A stretch of 39,992 nucleotides of DNA from an uncultured Burkholderiaceae bacterium. Its GTDB lineage: Bacteria; Pseudomonadota; Gammaproteobacteria; Burkholderiales; Burkholderiaceae. The stretch lies in the NCBI GenBank assembly GCA_937871985.1, contig CALMPB010000095.1:1-39992 (forward strand), written 5' to 3'. The translations under genes were made by a program, and so were the position numbers. The notes beneath the pieces were generated by a model. It made no database searches. It was not told the DNA's origin and saw nothing but the letters and a program-made list of their open reading frames with translations. Shown here piece after piece: positions 24,577-33,804 of this stretch; within the stretch, counting starts at the first letter, position 1; the number at the start of each line of letters is the position of its first letter.

Positions 24577-26181
24577 CTACATCCTGAACAGACCGAAGCG
24601 GGTTTCCTCGATGGGGGCGTTTTGCGCGATGCGCAGTCCGGCCGCCAGCACCGAACGGGTGTCGGCGGGTTCGATGATGCCGTCGTCCCAGAGGCGGGCG
24701 GTGGAATACAAAGCGTGCCCCTCGCGCTCGTATTGGTCGCGTATGGGCTGCTTGAAGGCCTCTTCGTCCTCGGCGCTCCAGGGCTGGCCCTTGGCCTGCA
24801 GGCCGTCGCGCCGCAGCGTGGCCAGGACGCTGGCGGCCAGCTCGCCGCCCATGACCGAAATACGGGCATTGGGCCACATGAACAGCAGGCGCGGGTTGAA
24901 GGCGCGTCCGCACATGCCGTAGTTGCCGGCGCCGAACGAGCCGCCGACGATGACCGTGAACTTGGGGACGGCCGCCGTGGACACGGCGGTGACCATTTTG
25001 GCCCCGTGGCGCGCTATGCCTTCGTTCTCGACGCGGCGCCCCACCATGAAGCCGGTGATGTTTTGCAGGAATATCAGCGGGATCTTGCGCTGGCAGCATA
25101 GTTCGATGAAGTGGGCGCCTTTTTGCGCGGCTTCCGAAAACAGGATGCCGTTGTTGCCGACGATGCCGGCGAGCATGCCTTCGAGGCGCGCAAAGCCGGT
25201 TACCAGCGTGGTGCCGTAGCGGGCCTTGAATTCATCGAACTCCGAACCATCGACCATGCGCGCGATGATCTCGCGCACGTCGTATTGCCGGCGCGCGTCG
25301 GCGGGGACGATGCCGTTGAGTTCCCGAGGGTCGTACCGCGGCCCGGCGAATGCCGCGCCGCGAACCGGCGCCGGCGGCAGGTTAAGCCTGGCGACGGCGT
25401 TGCGCGCCAGTTGCAGGGCGTGGGCGTCGTCGTCGGCCAGGTGGTCGGCCACGCCCGACAGGCGGGTATGGACGTCGCCGCCGCCCAGGTCTTCGGCCGA
25501 GACGATCTCGCCGGTGGCGGCTTTGACCAGGGGCGGCCCCGCCAGGAAGATGGTGCCCTGGTTGCGCACGATGATGGACTCGTCGCACATGGCCGGCACG
25601 TAGGCGCCGCCGGCCGTGCACGAGCCCATGACCACGGCGATCTGCGCGATGCCCATGGACGACATGACGGCCTGGTTGTAGAAGATGCGCCCGAAATGGT
25701 CGCGGTCGGGAAACACCTGGTCCTGATGGGGCAGGTGGGCGCCGCCCGAGTCGACCAGGTAGATGCACGGCAGGCGGTTCTGCTGGGCGATTTCCTGGGC
25801 GCGCAGGTGCTTCTTGACCGTGGCCGGGTAATAGGTGCCGCCCTTGACGGTGGCGTCGTTGCAGACAATGAGGCAGTCGATGCCCGCCACGCGGCCTATG
25901 CCCGTGATGAGGCCGGCGCCAGGGGTTTCTTCGTGGTAAAGCTGGTGGCCGGCAAGCGGCGAGAGTTCCAGGAAATAGCTGTCTGGATCCAGCAGCCGCA
26001 TGACCCGCTCCCGGGGCAGCAGCTTGCCGCGTGCCGTGTGTTTTTGCTGCGCCTGTTCGCTGCCGCCTTGCCGCGCATGGGCCAGGTGCTTGCGCAGGTC
26101 GTCCAGGGCGTGCTGCATGGCCTGCGCATTGTCGCGGAAAGTCCGCGAGGCGGGGTCGATCCGGGATTCGATGGCGGGCAT
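24577..26181 (-). CDS. mccB: Methylcrotonyl-CoA carboxylase beta subunit (carboxyltransferase)
   Basis: A 534-residue biotin-dependent carboxyltransferase. It would transfer CO2 from carboxybiotin to 3-methylcrotonyl-CoA in leucine breakdown. Typical segments are [59 protein letters not shown] and [13 protein letters not shown]. The length matches MccB. It follows the thiolase gene by 49 bases in the leftward operon with isovaleryl-CoA dehydrogenase. The partner biotin-carboxylase subunit, the hydratase and HMG-CoA lyase are not in the window, so the pathway is incomplete here. Geranyl-CoA or another acyl-CoA carboxylase is possible by sequence, but the neighbours favour methylcrotonyl-CoA. 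Confidence 0.92.
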   Translation of the reverse strand: MPAIESRIDPASRTFRDNAQAMQHALDDLRKHLAHARQGGSEQAQQKHTARGKLLPRERVMRLLDPDSYFLELSPLAGHQLYHEETPGAGLITGIGRVAGIDCLIVCNDATVKGGTYYPATVKKHLRAQEIAQQNRLPCIYLVDSGGAHLPHQDQVFPDRDHFGRIFYNQAVMSSMGIAQIAVVMGSCTAGGAYVPAMCDESIIVRNQGTIFLAGPPLVKAATGEIVSAEDLGGGDVHTRLSGVADHLADDDAHALQLARNAVARLNLPPAPVRGAAFAGPRYDPRELNGIVPADARRQYDVREIIARMVDGSEFDEFKARYGTTLVTGFARLEGMLAGIVGNNGILFSEAAQKGAHFIELCCQRKIPLIFLQNITGFMVGRRVENEGIARHGAKMVTAVSTAAVPKFTVIVGGSFGAGNYGMCGRAFNPRLLFMWPNARISVMGGELAASVLATLRRDGLQAKGQPWSAEDEEAFKQPIRDQYEREGHALYSTARLWDDGIIEPADTRSVLAAGLRIAQNAPIEETRFGLFRM

Positions 26182-26200
26182 GGCAATTCCAGGACGGACG

Positions 26201-26222
26201 GCGGGGGGCAGGCCGCCCCCGC
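26201..26222. repeat. GC hairpin between thiolase and mccB
   Basis: GCGGGGG (26201-26207) pairs with CCCCCGC (26216-26222) in the 49-base gap between two genes of the leftward operon. No T-run is present. It may tune relative expression of the two genes. Confidence 0.4.
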
Positions 26223-26230
26223 TTGCCTAG

Positions 26231-27412
26231 TTACTGCATTTCGAAGGCCATGGCCACAGCTTCGCCGCCGCCGATGCACAGCGTGGCGATGCCGCGCTTG
26301 CCGCCGGTTTTGCGCAAGGCGCCCACCAGGGTGGTGATGAGGCGCGCGCCCGAGGCGCCGATGGGATGGCCCAGCGCCGTGGCGCCGCCATGAATGTTGA
26401 CCTTGGCCGGATCGAGGCTGAGCTCGGTCATGGCGGCCATGGTCACCACGGCGAAGGCTTCGTTGATTTCGTAGAGATCGACGTCGTTGGCGGCCCAGCC
26501 GGTTTTGGCCAGCAGCTTTTGCACGGCGCCGACCGGCGCGGTGGTGAACCATTCCGGTTCTTGCGAGTGCTGGCTATGGGCGACGATACGAGCCAGCGGC
26601 TTGGCGCCAAGCTTCTTGGCGGTGGATTCGCGCATGAGCACCATGGCGGCCGCGCCGTCGGAGATGGACGACGAGTTGGCGGCCGTAACCGTGCCGTCTT
26701 TTTTGAAGGCGGGCTTGAGCGTGGGGATTTTATCGGGCATGGCCTTGGTGGGGCCTTCGTCGATGTCGATGACCGTATCGCCCTTGCGGCCGGCAACGGT
26801 GACGGGCGCGATTTCCCATTTGAAGCTGCCGTCCTCGGTGGCGGCGCGGGCGCGGCGCAGGGACTCCAGCGAGAAGGCGTCTTGCTTTTCGCGTGTGAAC
26901 GTGTATTTGGATGCGCAGCTTTCCGCGAACACGCCCATGGCCGTGCCGCGCTGGTAGGCGTCTTCCAGGCCGTCCAGCGCCATGTGGTCGTAGACGGTGG
27001 AGTGGCCGTAGCGGTAGCCCTGGCGGCCTTTCAGCAACAGGTACGGCGCGTTGCTCATGCTTTCCTGGCCGCCGGCGACGACGACTTCGGCGCTGCCCGC
27101 CACCAGCAGGTCGTGGCCGAACATGGCGGCTTTCATGCCCGAGCCGCAGACCTTGTGGATGGTGGTGCAGCCCGCGCTTTTCGGCAGACCCGCGCCCAGT
27201 GCCGCCTGGCGGGCCGGGGCCTGGCCCTGGCCGGCTTGCAGCACGTTGCCCATGATGACTTCGTCGACGGCGTCGGGCGCAATGCCGGCCCGCTCGACAG
27301 CCGCCTTGATGGCAACGGAACCCAGTTCGTGGGCTGCCAGGCCGGAGAGACTGCCCATCATGCCGCCCATGGGCGTGCGGGCGACGGAAACTAGGACAAT
27401 AGGATCGGACAT
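26231..27412 (-). CDS. Acetyl-CoA acetyltransferase (thiolase)
   Basis: A 393-residue type II thiolase that condenses two acetyl-CoA or cleaves acetoacetyl-CoA. The nucleophilic cysteine is in TTIHKVCGSGMKA (near residue 88). The second active-site region has NIHGGATALGHPIGASGARL, and the final catalytic cysteine lies in IATLCIGGGEAVAMAFE. In this operon it would turn acetoacetyl-CoA from leucine-derived acetoacetate into acetyl-CoA. It sits between aceK (32-base gap) and mccB (49-base gap). Use in polyhydroxybutyrate synthesis is an alternative for this family, but no phb genes are nearby. Confidence 0.93.
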   Translation of the reverse strand: MSDPIVLVSVARTPMGGMMGSLSGLAAHELGSVAIKAAVERAGIAPDAVDEVIMGNVLQAGQGQAPARQAALGAGLPKSAGCTTIHKVCGSGMKAAMFGHDLLVAGSAEVVVAGGQESMSNAPYLLLKGRQGYRYGHSTVYDHMALDGLEDAYQRGTAMGVFAESCASKYTFTREKQDAFSLESLRRARAATEDGSFKWEIAPVTVAGRKGDTVIDIDEGPTKAMPDKIPTLKPAFKKDGTVTAANSSSISDGAAAMVLMRESTAKKLGAKPLARIVAHSQHSQEPEWFTTAPVGAVQKLLAKTGWAANDVDLYEINEAFAVVTMAAMTELSLDPAKVNIHGGATALGHPIGASGARLITTLVGALRKTGGKRGIATLCIGGGEAVAMAFEMQ

Positions 27413-27444
27413 GTGTAACTCCTTGCGAACAATCTAACCAGTTG

Positions 27445-29298
27445 CTATGTGGACGTGGATACGGATGGAACTACTTTAGCATTGTGCAGCCTTCGGCTGC
27501 CATCATAAGGGAAAATGTCTTCGATGCGGCCCAGGTTGGCCCGGCTGCGGCAGGCCTGCCACCACTCGGGTTCCAGCAGGTCGGCATGGTAATGCTTGAA
27601 GGTGCGGGCGATTCTGGCATTGCCCAGCAGGAAGGTGGCGAACTCTTCGGGGAAGACGTCGTTGGGGCCCACGGAATACCAGGGTTCGGCCGCCAGTTCG
27701 GCCTCTTCGTACGGCGCGGGGGGAATGCGCCGGAAGTTCATTTCGGTCATGCGCTGGATTTCGTCGTAGTCGTAGAACACGACGCGTCCCAGGCGGGTGA
27801 CGCCGAAATTCTTGAACAGCATGTCGCCGGGGAAGATGTTGGCGGCGGCCAGCTCCCGGATGGCGTCCCCGTATTGCCGCACGGCCGCCTCGGCCGCGGT
27901 GTCGGAGGCTCGGGCCAGGTACAGGTTGAGGGGCGTCATGCGCCGCTCGATATACACATGGCGCAGGACGATGATGTCGCCGGCTTCTTCCAGAAGCCCC
28001 GGAACCTCGCGGCGCAGCTCGTCCAGCAGCGCATCGGAAAAACGCGCGCGCGGCAGCGCCACCTGCGAGTATTCCCAGGTGTCGGCCATGCGGCCCACCC
28101 GGTCGTGCTTCTTGACCATCTGGTATTTGCGCCGCACGGTGGCGTGGTCCATGCCGGGCTTGGCAATGTGATCGCGTATCAGCTTGAACACATACGGGTA
28201 GGAGGGCAGGGTGAACACCGTCATGACCATGCCCTTGATGCCGGGCGCCACGTCGAACTTGTCGTGCGAGTGCGCAAGATGGCGCAGGAAGTCCCGGTAG
28301 AACAGGGTCTTGCCTTGCTTTTGCAGGCCTATGATGGTGTAGATCTCGGCCTTGGGCTTGCGCGGCAGCAGCGTGTTCAGGAAATCCACATAGGCCGAGG
28401 GCGCTTCCATGTCCACCAGAAAGTACGCGCGGGTGAAGCTGAACAGCGTGCTCAGGTCGTCGCTGGAATGCAGCAGCGCGTCGACGGTGATGTGGCCGGC
28501 GGGCGTGTGCAGCAGGGCGATGGCGAAGGGAAAGACGGCGGCCTGGTTGATGAGGCGGCCCACTACGTAAGCCCCCTTGTTGCGGAAGAACAGTGAATTC
28601 AGGACGTGGATCTGGCAGTCGGGGGCGAGGCGCTGGCCGCTGTCGCGGGGAATGCGCCCGCGCAGCTCGTGCACGGCCATGCGGGCGACGCGGCGCGCAT
28701 CGGCAGGCAGGTCGGCGAACGGCGCGGCCAGGCCGAAATCGGCCACCATGTTGAGCAGCGATTTTTCCAGGCCTTCGGTCGCGGGGTAGTACACGCGGTA
28801 GGCCGGCAGCTTGCTGTCGATGTATTCGGTGGCGACCGCCGGCCGCACGAACAGGAAGTCGTTGTGGAAGTAGTCGCGGTGCAGGATGCGGCACGAGACC
28901 GAATTGAAAAAGGTTTCGGCGCATTCCGGCTGCTTGTGGCCGGCCAGCAGCCCGATGTATTCGGTTTTCGTTTCCTGCCAGAAGGCCTGCTGTCCGGGAC
29001 TGAGTTCGCGCGCGGCGGCGGCGTCGCCCGGCCGGGCTTGGCTGCCTTTCAGGGCCGAGCCGAGCGTGGTGGTGCACTCGTGCACGCGCGTATCGTAGTA
29101 TTCGATGCGCTCGCGCGAAAGTTGCTGGATGGCGAGCCAGTTGCCCGATTCGAACAAGGCCTTGGCGCGTTGCGCGCCGTAGCGGAACAGGGAGTAGTGG
29201 CGATCGAAGCCGTTCAGGATGATGCGTGCTACCGCCTGGGGCGATAAGGCATTGCGCGATATGGGCTCGATGCGTTGGTGATCGCCAGAGTAGCTCAT
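27445..29298 (-). CDS. aceK: Isocitrate dehydrogenase kinase/phosphatase
   Basis: A bifunctional enzyme that phosphorylates and dephosphorylates isocitrate dehydrogenase to steer carbon between the TCA cycle and the glyoxylate shunt. The 617-residue length fits the family (about 580-620). Conserved segments include ILNGFDRHYSLFRYGAQRAK, IGLQKQGKTLFYRDFLRHL (nucleotide-binding region), VVFYDYDEIQRMTEMNFR and AEPWYSVGPNDVFPEEF. ATG at 29298 begins the conserved sequence. The same frame runs 146 codons further upstream over the 3' part of the dehydrogenase gene and is not credible there. It is embedded in the leucine-degradation operon. The usual partners aceA and aceB are not in the window. Confidence 0.95.
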   Translation of the reverse strand: MSYSGDHQRIEPISRNALSPQAVARIILNGFDRHYSLFRYGAQRAKALFESGNWLAIQQLSRERIEYYDTRVHECTTTLGSALKGSQARPGDAAAARELSPGQQAFWQETKTEYIGLLAGHKQPECAETFFNSVSCRILHRDYFHNDFLFVRPAVATEYIDSKLPAYRVYYPATEGLEKSLLNMVADFGLAAPFADLPADARRVARMAVHELRGRIPRDSGQRLAPDCQIHVLNSLFFRNKGAYVVGRLINQAAVFPFAIALLHTPAGHITVDALLHSSDDLSTLFSFTRAYFLVDMEAPSAYVDFLNTLLPRKPKAEIYTIIGLQKQGKTLFYRDFLRHLAHSHDKFDVAPGIKGMVMTVFTLPSYPYVFKLIRDHIAKPGMDHATVRRKYQMVKKHDRVGRMADTWEYSQVALPRARFSDALLDELRREVPGLLEEAGDIIVLRHVYIERRMTPLNLYLARASDTAAEAAVRQYGDAIRELAAANIFPGDMLFKNFGVTRLGRVVFYDYDEIQRMTEMNFRRIPPAPYEEAELAAEPWYSVGPNDVFPEEFATFLLGNARIARTFKHYHADLLEPEWWQACRSRANLGRIEDIFPYDGSRRLHNAKVVPSVSTST

Positions 29299-29359
29299 GG
29301 ATGTTCTGCCGCGGTGCAACTGCTTTGGGGTTTCGGCCTTATTGTAAGGCTTTTGCGGC

Positions 29360-30541
29360 TCAGGGCTCGAGGCCGAAGAGCTCGCGTCCAATGAGCATGC
29401 GGCGGATTTCGCTGGTGCCGGCGCCGATTTCGTACAGCTTGGCATCGCGCCACAGGCGCGCGGCGGGGTAGTCGTTGATATAGCCGTTGCCGCCCAGGAT
29501 CTGGATGCCTTCCCCCGCCAGGCGGGTGGCGTTTTCGGCGCAGAACAGGATGGCGGCGGCGCAATCCTTGCGCAGCGCGCGCCGTTGTTCCTTGCCGTCG
29601 GCTTGGTCCAGCGCCCGCCCCACCGCATAGCCGAAGGCCCGGCTGGCCTGCAGGGTGGTGTAGATATCGGCCATTTTGGCCTGGATGAGCTGGAACTGGC
29701 CGATGGGCTGGCCGAACTGGCGCCGTTCGCGCACATAAGGCAGGGTCAGGTCGAGAACCGCCTGCATGATGCCAAGCGGCCCCGCCGCCAGCACGGCGCG
29801 TTCGGAGTCCAGGCCGCTCATGAGCACGCTCATGCCTTGATCCAGACCGCCCAGGATGTTTTCTTCGGGTACTTCGCAGTCCTGGAAAACCAGCTCGCCG
29901 GTATGGCTGCCGCGCATGCCCAGCTTGTCCAGTTTCTGGGCGACGCTGAAGCCCTTGCAGCCGTTTTCGACGATGAAGGCGGTGATGCCGTGCTGGCGCT
30001 TTTCGGGGCTGGTCTTGGCGTATACCACCAGGGTGTCAGCGTCGGGCCCGTTGGTGATCCACATCTTGGTGCCGTTCAGCACATAGCGGCTGCCGGTTTT
30101 GCGGGCCCGCAGCGCCATGCCGGCGACGTCGGAGCCTGCATTGGGCTCGCTCATGGCCAGTGCGCCGACATGCTGGCCGCTGATGAGCGGGGGCAGGTAT
30201 CGGCGCTTTTGCGCGGGGGTGCCGTGACGGTTGATCTGGTTGACGCACAAGTTGGAGTGGGCGCCGTAGGACAAGGCCACCGCCGCGCTGGCGCGCGAAA
30301 TTTCCTCCATGGCGATCATGTGGGCCAGAAAACCCATATGCTGGCCGCCGTATTCTTCGTCGGCGGTGATGCCCAGCAAGCCCAGCCGGCCGAGCTTGGG
30401 CCAGAGATCCATGGGGAATTGGTCGGTCTTGTCGACCTGAGCGGCGCGGGGGGAGATTTCGGCCAGGGCGAAACGGCGGACGGCATCGCGCAGCATGTCG
30501 AGATCCTGGCCAAGGCCCAGGTTCAGACCCGGAATAGTCAT
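29360..30541 (-). CDS. Isovaleryl-CoA dehydrogenase
   Basis: A 393-residue FAD-dependent acyl-CoA dehydrogenase that would convert isovaleryl-CoA to 3-methylcrotonyl-CoA in leucine catabolism. Features include [40 protein letters not shown], and the C-terminal [20 protein letters not shown] and [21 protein letters not shown] candidate catalytic glutamate is in the latter region. ATG at 30541 has an AGAAGG ribosome-binding site just upstream and is preferred over an in-frame ATG at 30580. It is the first gene of the leftward operon with aceK, thiolase and mccB. The mccB neighbour supports the specific substrate assignment. Confidence 0.93.
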   Translation of the reverse strand: MTIPGLNLGLGQDLDMLRDAVRRFALAEISPRAAQVDKTDQFPMDLWPKLGRLGLLGITADEEYGGQHMGFLAHMIAMEEISRASAAVALSYGAHSNLCVNQINRHGTPAQKRRYLPPLISGQHVGALAMSEPNAGSDVAGMALRARKTGSRYVLNGTKMWITNGPDADTLVVYAKTSPEKRQHGITAFIVENGCKGFSVAQKLDKLGMRGSHTGELVFQDCEVPEENILGGLDQGMSVLMSGLDSERAVLAAGPLGIMQAVLDLTLPYVRERRQFGQPIGQFQLIQAKMADIYTTLQASRAFGYAVGRALDQADGKEQRRALRKDCAAAILFCAENATRLAGEGIQILGGNGYINDYPAARLWRDAKLYEIGAGTSEIRRMLIGRELFGLEP

Positions 30542-30634
30542 GTCCTTCTCCCTTCCTGTGCGGCCCGGCGGCGCGGCCATGGCGGCAGGCGCGGCGCCCG
30601 TTTGCGGGGAAAGCCGCCGTGCATGACTCTTATA

Positions 30635-30660
30635 TTACGTTAGCGGCGGCGGTAACGTAA
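30635..30660 (-). promoter_or_regulatory. Spaced inverted repeat in the ivd promoter region
   Basis: TTACGTTA (30635-30642) and TAACGTAA (30653-30660) form a perfect 8-bp inverted repeat with a ten-base GC spacer. On the - strand it lies between a possible -35 (TTTACG) and -10 (TAATAT or TATAAG) spaced 18-21 bases apart. That is the geometry of MerR-type activation. In proteobacteria leucine-degradation genes are often controlled by the MerR-family protein LiuR, so this is a candidate site. No liuR gene is seen here. Confidence 0.5.
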
Positions 30661-30696
30661 ACTACCGGAAACCATTGAAAAGTCTGGAGATGATGG

Positions 30697-31770
30697 ATGA
30701 ATCCTAACGAACAGAAGTTGACCTACCCTTGGGGCGAGGCTGTTCCCGAGCCCGGAAGCGCGCTGACCGTGGGCGACGGCGTGCGCTGGATCCGCCTGCC
30801 GCTGCCGTTCGCGCTGGATCATATCAATGTATGGCTGCTGCGCGACGAAATCGACGGCCGGCAGGGCTGGACGGTGGTCGATACCGGGGTCGCGCGCGAC
30901 AACGTCAAGGCGCTTTGGGAACAGGTGTTCGAAACCGCGCTGGACGGCCTGCCCGTGCTGCGCGTCCTGGTCACGCACATGCACCCCGATCACGTGGGGC
31001 TGGCGCAATGGCTTTGCGATCGCTGGAACGCGCCGTTGTGGATTACCATGACCGAGTTCATGACGGCGCGCCTCTGGTCGCGCGCGCCGTTGCAGAGTCA
31101 GGTCGAGGGCGGCGCCGGCGGCGATATGGCCCTGGCGCATTTCGTCCGGCACGGCCTGTCCGACCCGCAAGCCATTCAGGAAATCGGCAAGCGCGGTTCG
31201 TACTACCCCAGCCTGGTGCCCGATGCGCCGGCTAGTTTCCGGCGCATCATGGATGGCGATGAAATCGCCATCGGCGGCCGCGTGTGGCGCGTCATCGTGG
31301 GCTACGGCCATTCGCCCGAACATGCCGCGCTGTATTGCGACACGCTGCAGATGCTCATTTCAGGCGACATGGTGCTGCCGCGCATTTCGACCAATATCAG
31401 CGTATTCAGTTTCGAGCCCGAGGCCAATCCGCTGCCCTTGTACCTGAAGTCCTTGAAGCGGTTCGACAACCTGCCCGAGGATACCGTGGTGCTGCCTTCG
31501 CATGGCCGTCCCTTCAAGGGGCTGCACGAACGCATCGCTCAGCAGCATGCCCACCATGCCGAGCGTCTCGATGAAGTCATGACGGCCTGTCGTACGCCTT
31601 GCAGCGCCAACGATATCGTGCCCATCATGTTCCACCGCAAGCTGGACACGCATCAAATCACCTTTGCCATCGGCGAAGCGCTGGCGCATTTGCATGCCCT
31701 GTATTACCAGGGCAAGCTTACGCGCGAACTTGGCGGCGACGGCGTTTTCCGCTTCAGCCTGGCGGCTTAG
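30697..31770 (+). CDS. MBL-fold metallo-hydrolase
   Basis: A 357-residue metallo-beta-lactamase-fold hydrolase. The zinc motif is LVTHMHPDHVGLAQWL near residue 93. Further metal ligands are expected in GYGHSPEHAALYC and VLPSHGRPF. The C-terminal 80 residues look like the winged-helix extension of the LACTB2-like group. GGAG eight bases before the ATG fixes the start. It is divergent from the isovaleryl-CoA dehydrogenase gene and shares its upstream region, so coordinate regulation is possible. The substrate is unknown: thioesters, glutathione conjugates and RNA are all known for relatives. Confidence 0.9.
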   Translation: MNPNEQKLTYPWGEAVPEPGSALTVGDGVRWIRLPLPFALDHINVWLLRDEIDGRQGWTVVDTGVARDNVKALWEQVFETALDGLPVLRVLVTHMHPDHVGLAQWLCDRWNAPLWITMTEFMTARLWSRAPLQSQVEGGAGGDMALAHFVRHGLSDPQAIQEIGKRGSYYPSLVPDAPASFRRIMDGDEIAIGGRVWRVIVGYGHSPEHAALYCDTLQMLISGDMVLPRISTNISVFSFEPEANPLPLYLKSLKRFDNLPEDTVVLPSHGRPFKGLHERIAQQHAHHAERLDEVMTACRTPCSANDIVPIMFHRKLDTHQITFAIGEALAHLHALYYQGKLTRELGGDGVFRFSLAA

Positions 31771-31773
31771 GCG

Positions 31774-31800
31774 CGGCGGCACGGCGAAGCCAGGCCGCCG
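31774..31800. terminator. Weak hairpin between convergent genes
   Basis: CGGCGGC (31774-31780) is complementary to GCCGCCG (31794-31800), just after the MBL gene and before the 3' end of the LysE gene. No T-tract is visible. It may act as a two-way stop. Confidence 0.35.
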
Positions 31801-31814
31801 GATCGCCCGCACTC

Positions 31815-32441
31815 TTAGCGGCTGGAGAGCGCCAGCTTGGCGGCCAGGCCCAGGAACACGGTTCCGGCAAAGCAGTTGAGCAGGCGCTGCGCTTTGGCCG
31901 AGCGTTGTATCAGTTCGCCGAAGGTGCCGGAAAAAAAGGCGATGCAGCCGAACACCAGCAGGGTCGCGACAATGAACAGCAGGCCGAGGCTCAGCGTTTG
32001 CAGCGCGACCGAACCGCGCGCCGCCGAGGTGAACTGCGGCAGGAAAGCCAGGAAGAACAGCGACACCTTGGGGTTGGTGAGATTCATGACGATGCCGCGC
32101 CGGTAAAGCGTGGCATTGCTTTGGCGCGGCGGCCTGGACGATTCGCGGGTGTTGGGCCTGGCCCGGAAGGCGCCCCAGGCCAGGTACACGAGGTAGGCCG
32201 CCCCCGCCAGTTTGAGCACGGTAAAGGCGGTTTCGGAGGCGGCGAACAGCGCGGCCAGCCCGACGGCCACGGCCACGGTATGGCCGATCAGGCCGGTGCA
32301 CAGGCCCAGCACGACCAGCATGCCCGAGCGGCGTCCCCACATGGCCGACTGCATCAGCACGAAGACGTTGTCAGGGCCGGGCGCCAGGGCCAGCAGGACG
32401 GCGATGCCGAAGAAGGACAGGGCGATTTCAAGGGTGAGCAT
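31815..32441 (-). CDS. LysE/RhtB-family amino-acid exporter
   Basis: A 208-residue inner-membrane protein with about six hydrophobic segments. The family signature LLALAPGPDNVFVLMQSAMWG is present near the N-terminus, and IVMNLTNPKVSLFFLAFLPQF lies midway. Such proteins export lysine, threonine, homoserine or related compounds by proton exchange. ATG at 32441 opens the first membrane segment. The same frame extends 47 codons upstream over a non-membrane, arginine-rich stretch that is rejected. It is divergent from the cystathionine beta-lyase gene, so export of a sulfur-linked amino acid is conceivable but not shown. Confidence 0.9.
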   Translation of the reverse strand: MLTLEIALSFFGIAVLLALAPGPDNVFVLMQSAMWGRRSGMLVVLGLCTGLIGHTVAVAVGLAALFAASETAFTVLKLAGAAYLVYLAWGAFRARPNTRESSRPPRQSNATLYRRGIVMNLTNPKVSLFFLAFLPQFTSAARGSVALQTLSLGLLFIVATLLVFGCIAFFSGTFGELIQRSAKAQRLLNCFAGTVFLGLAAKLALSSR

Positions 32442-32593
32442 GGCGGATGAATACGTTGTGCGAGGCCGGCGTGAGGCGTTGCGCCGGATTGGACGGGCAA
32501 AATGTGGTAGTTTTGGACATGGCCTGAGCCCGCTGCCAAGCGCAGCCGCGTTCAGGGTATTTTTGCGAACTATCCAAACCAATCTCGGAAGTC

Positions 32594-33790
32594 ATGGCTC
32601 ATACCGGTACCACGCGTCTAGAAACCCAGCTGCTGCATTCGGGCATTGCCGAGTTTAATCCCAAAACCCAATCGGCGCCGGTGGCGCTGCCCTCCATGCG
32701 GACCAGCACGGTGCGCTTCGCCAGCCTCGAGGCGCTGGACCATGCCTTGACCGACAAGGCGGGCGGCGAGCGCATCGCCACCTACGGCCGTTCCGGCATG
32801 GACACGCATGCCGCGCTGGAAGAGGTGTTTTGCGAGCTGGAGGGGGCGCAGCGCGCTTTCCTGGCGCCGTCGGGCCTTTCGGCGGTCACCCTGGTCTTCA
32901 TGGCCCTGCTGAACGCTGGCGACCACGTCATCGTGGCCGACTGCGTATACGGCCCGGTGCGTCATCTGGACAAGACCGTGCTGCGGCGCCTGGGCATCGA
33001 GGTTTCGTATTGCCGCGCCGAACCCGGGGCGCTTGAACCGCAGGTCAGGCCCAATACGCGCATGCTGTACGTCGAGTCGCCGGGGTCCCTGCTCATGGAA
33101 ATGCTCGATCTTCCCGCGCTGGCCGAGTTCGCGCGGCGGCACAAACTGGTGCTTGCCACCGACAACACCTGGGGCGCGGGCTATGTGTACCGCCCGCTCG
33201 ATCTGGGCGTCGACGTTTCGGCGGTGGCGGGCACGAAGTACATAGGCGGGCATTCCGACCTGATGCTGGGCGCCGTCATGGCCAACGATCCCGAGCTGGT
33301 GCGTCGCATCAACGAAACCCACTATGCCATGGGGTATTCGATAAGCGCCGACGATGCCTGGCTGGCCTTGCGCGGTGTGCGCACCTTGCCCATCCGCATG
33401 CGCCAGCACGCCGAAAACGCGTTGCGGGTATGCGAGTTCCTGGCGTCGCGCCCCGAAACCGTGCGCATCTACCATCCGGCCTGGCCGCAGGATCCTGGCC
33501 ATGCTTTGTGGCGGCGCGACTGCCATGGTTCGAACGGCATGCTGTCGGTCGAACTGGCGCTCGACCACGCGCAGGCGCGGCGCTTCGTGAATGCGCTGAC
33601 GCTATACGGGATCGGCTATTCGTGGGGCGGCTTTGAAAGCCTGGTGCAGTTGGTCGAGCATGCGCCGCTGGCCCAGCACAGCTACTGGGGCGGCGGCGAC
33701 AACGCCGTTGTGCGCCTGCATATCGGCCTGGAGGCCGTCGAGGACCTGGTTGCCGATCTGGCTCAGGCCCTGGACAAAGCGCGGGCCTGA
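32594..33790 (+). CDS. metC: Cystathionine beta-lyase
   Basis: A 398-residue PLP enzyme of the Cys/Met metabolism family. It would cleave cystathionine to homocysteine, pyruvate and ammonia in methionine synthesis. The PLP-binding lysine is in VAGTKYIGGHSDLMLG. Other family segments are TYGRSGMDTHAALEEVFCELEG, YVESPGSLLMEMLDL and the C-terminal SWGGFESLV. The last two favour beta-lyase over gamma-synthase. It is divergent from the LysE gene (152 bases between starts) and convergent with dsbA, with only 14 bases between stops. Confidence 0.93.
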   Translation: MAHTGTTRLETQLLHSGIAEFNPKTQSAPVALPSMRTSTVRFASLEALDHALTDKAGGERIATYGRSGMDTHAALEEVFCELEGAQRAFLAPSGLSAVTLVFMALLNAGDHVIVADCVYGPVRHLDKTVLRRLGIEVSYCRAEPGALEPQVRPNTRMLYVESPGSLLMEMLDLPALAEFARRHKLVLATDNTWGAGYVYRPLDLGVDVSAVAGTKYIGGHSDLMLGAVMANDPELVRRINETHYAMGYSISADDAWLALRGVRTLPIRMRQHAENALRVCEFLASRPETVRIYHPAWPQDPGHALWRRDCHGSNGMLSVELALDHAQARRFVNALTLYGIGYSWGGFESLVQLVEHAPLAQHSYWGGGDNAVVRLHIGLEAVEDLVADLAQALDKARA

Positions 33791-33804
33791 CGCCCCGAGC
33801 ATGA

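Noticed and set aside
29299..29736. N-terminal extension of AceK by 146 codons
   Set aside because: The extension overlaps the isovaleryl-CoA dehydrogenase gene in another phase. AceK homology begins at the ATG at 29298.
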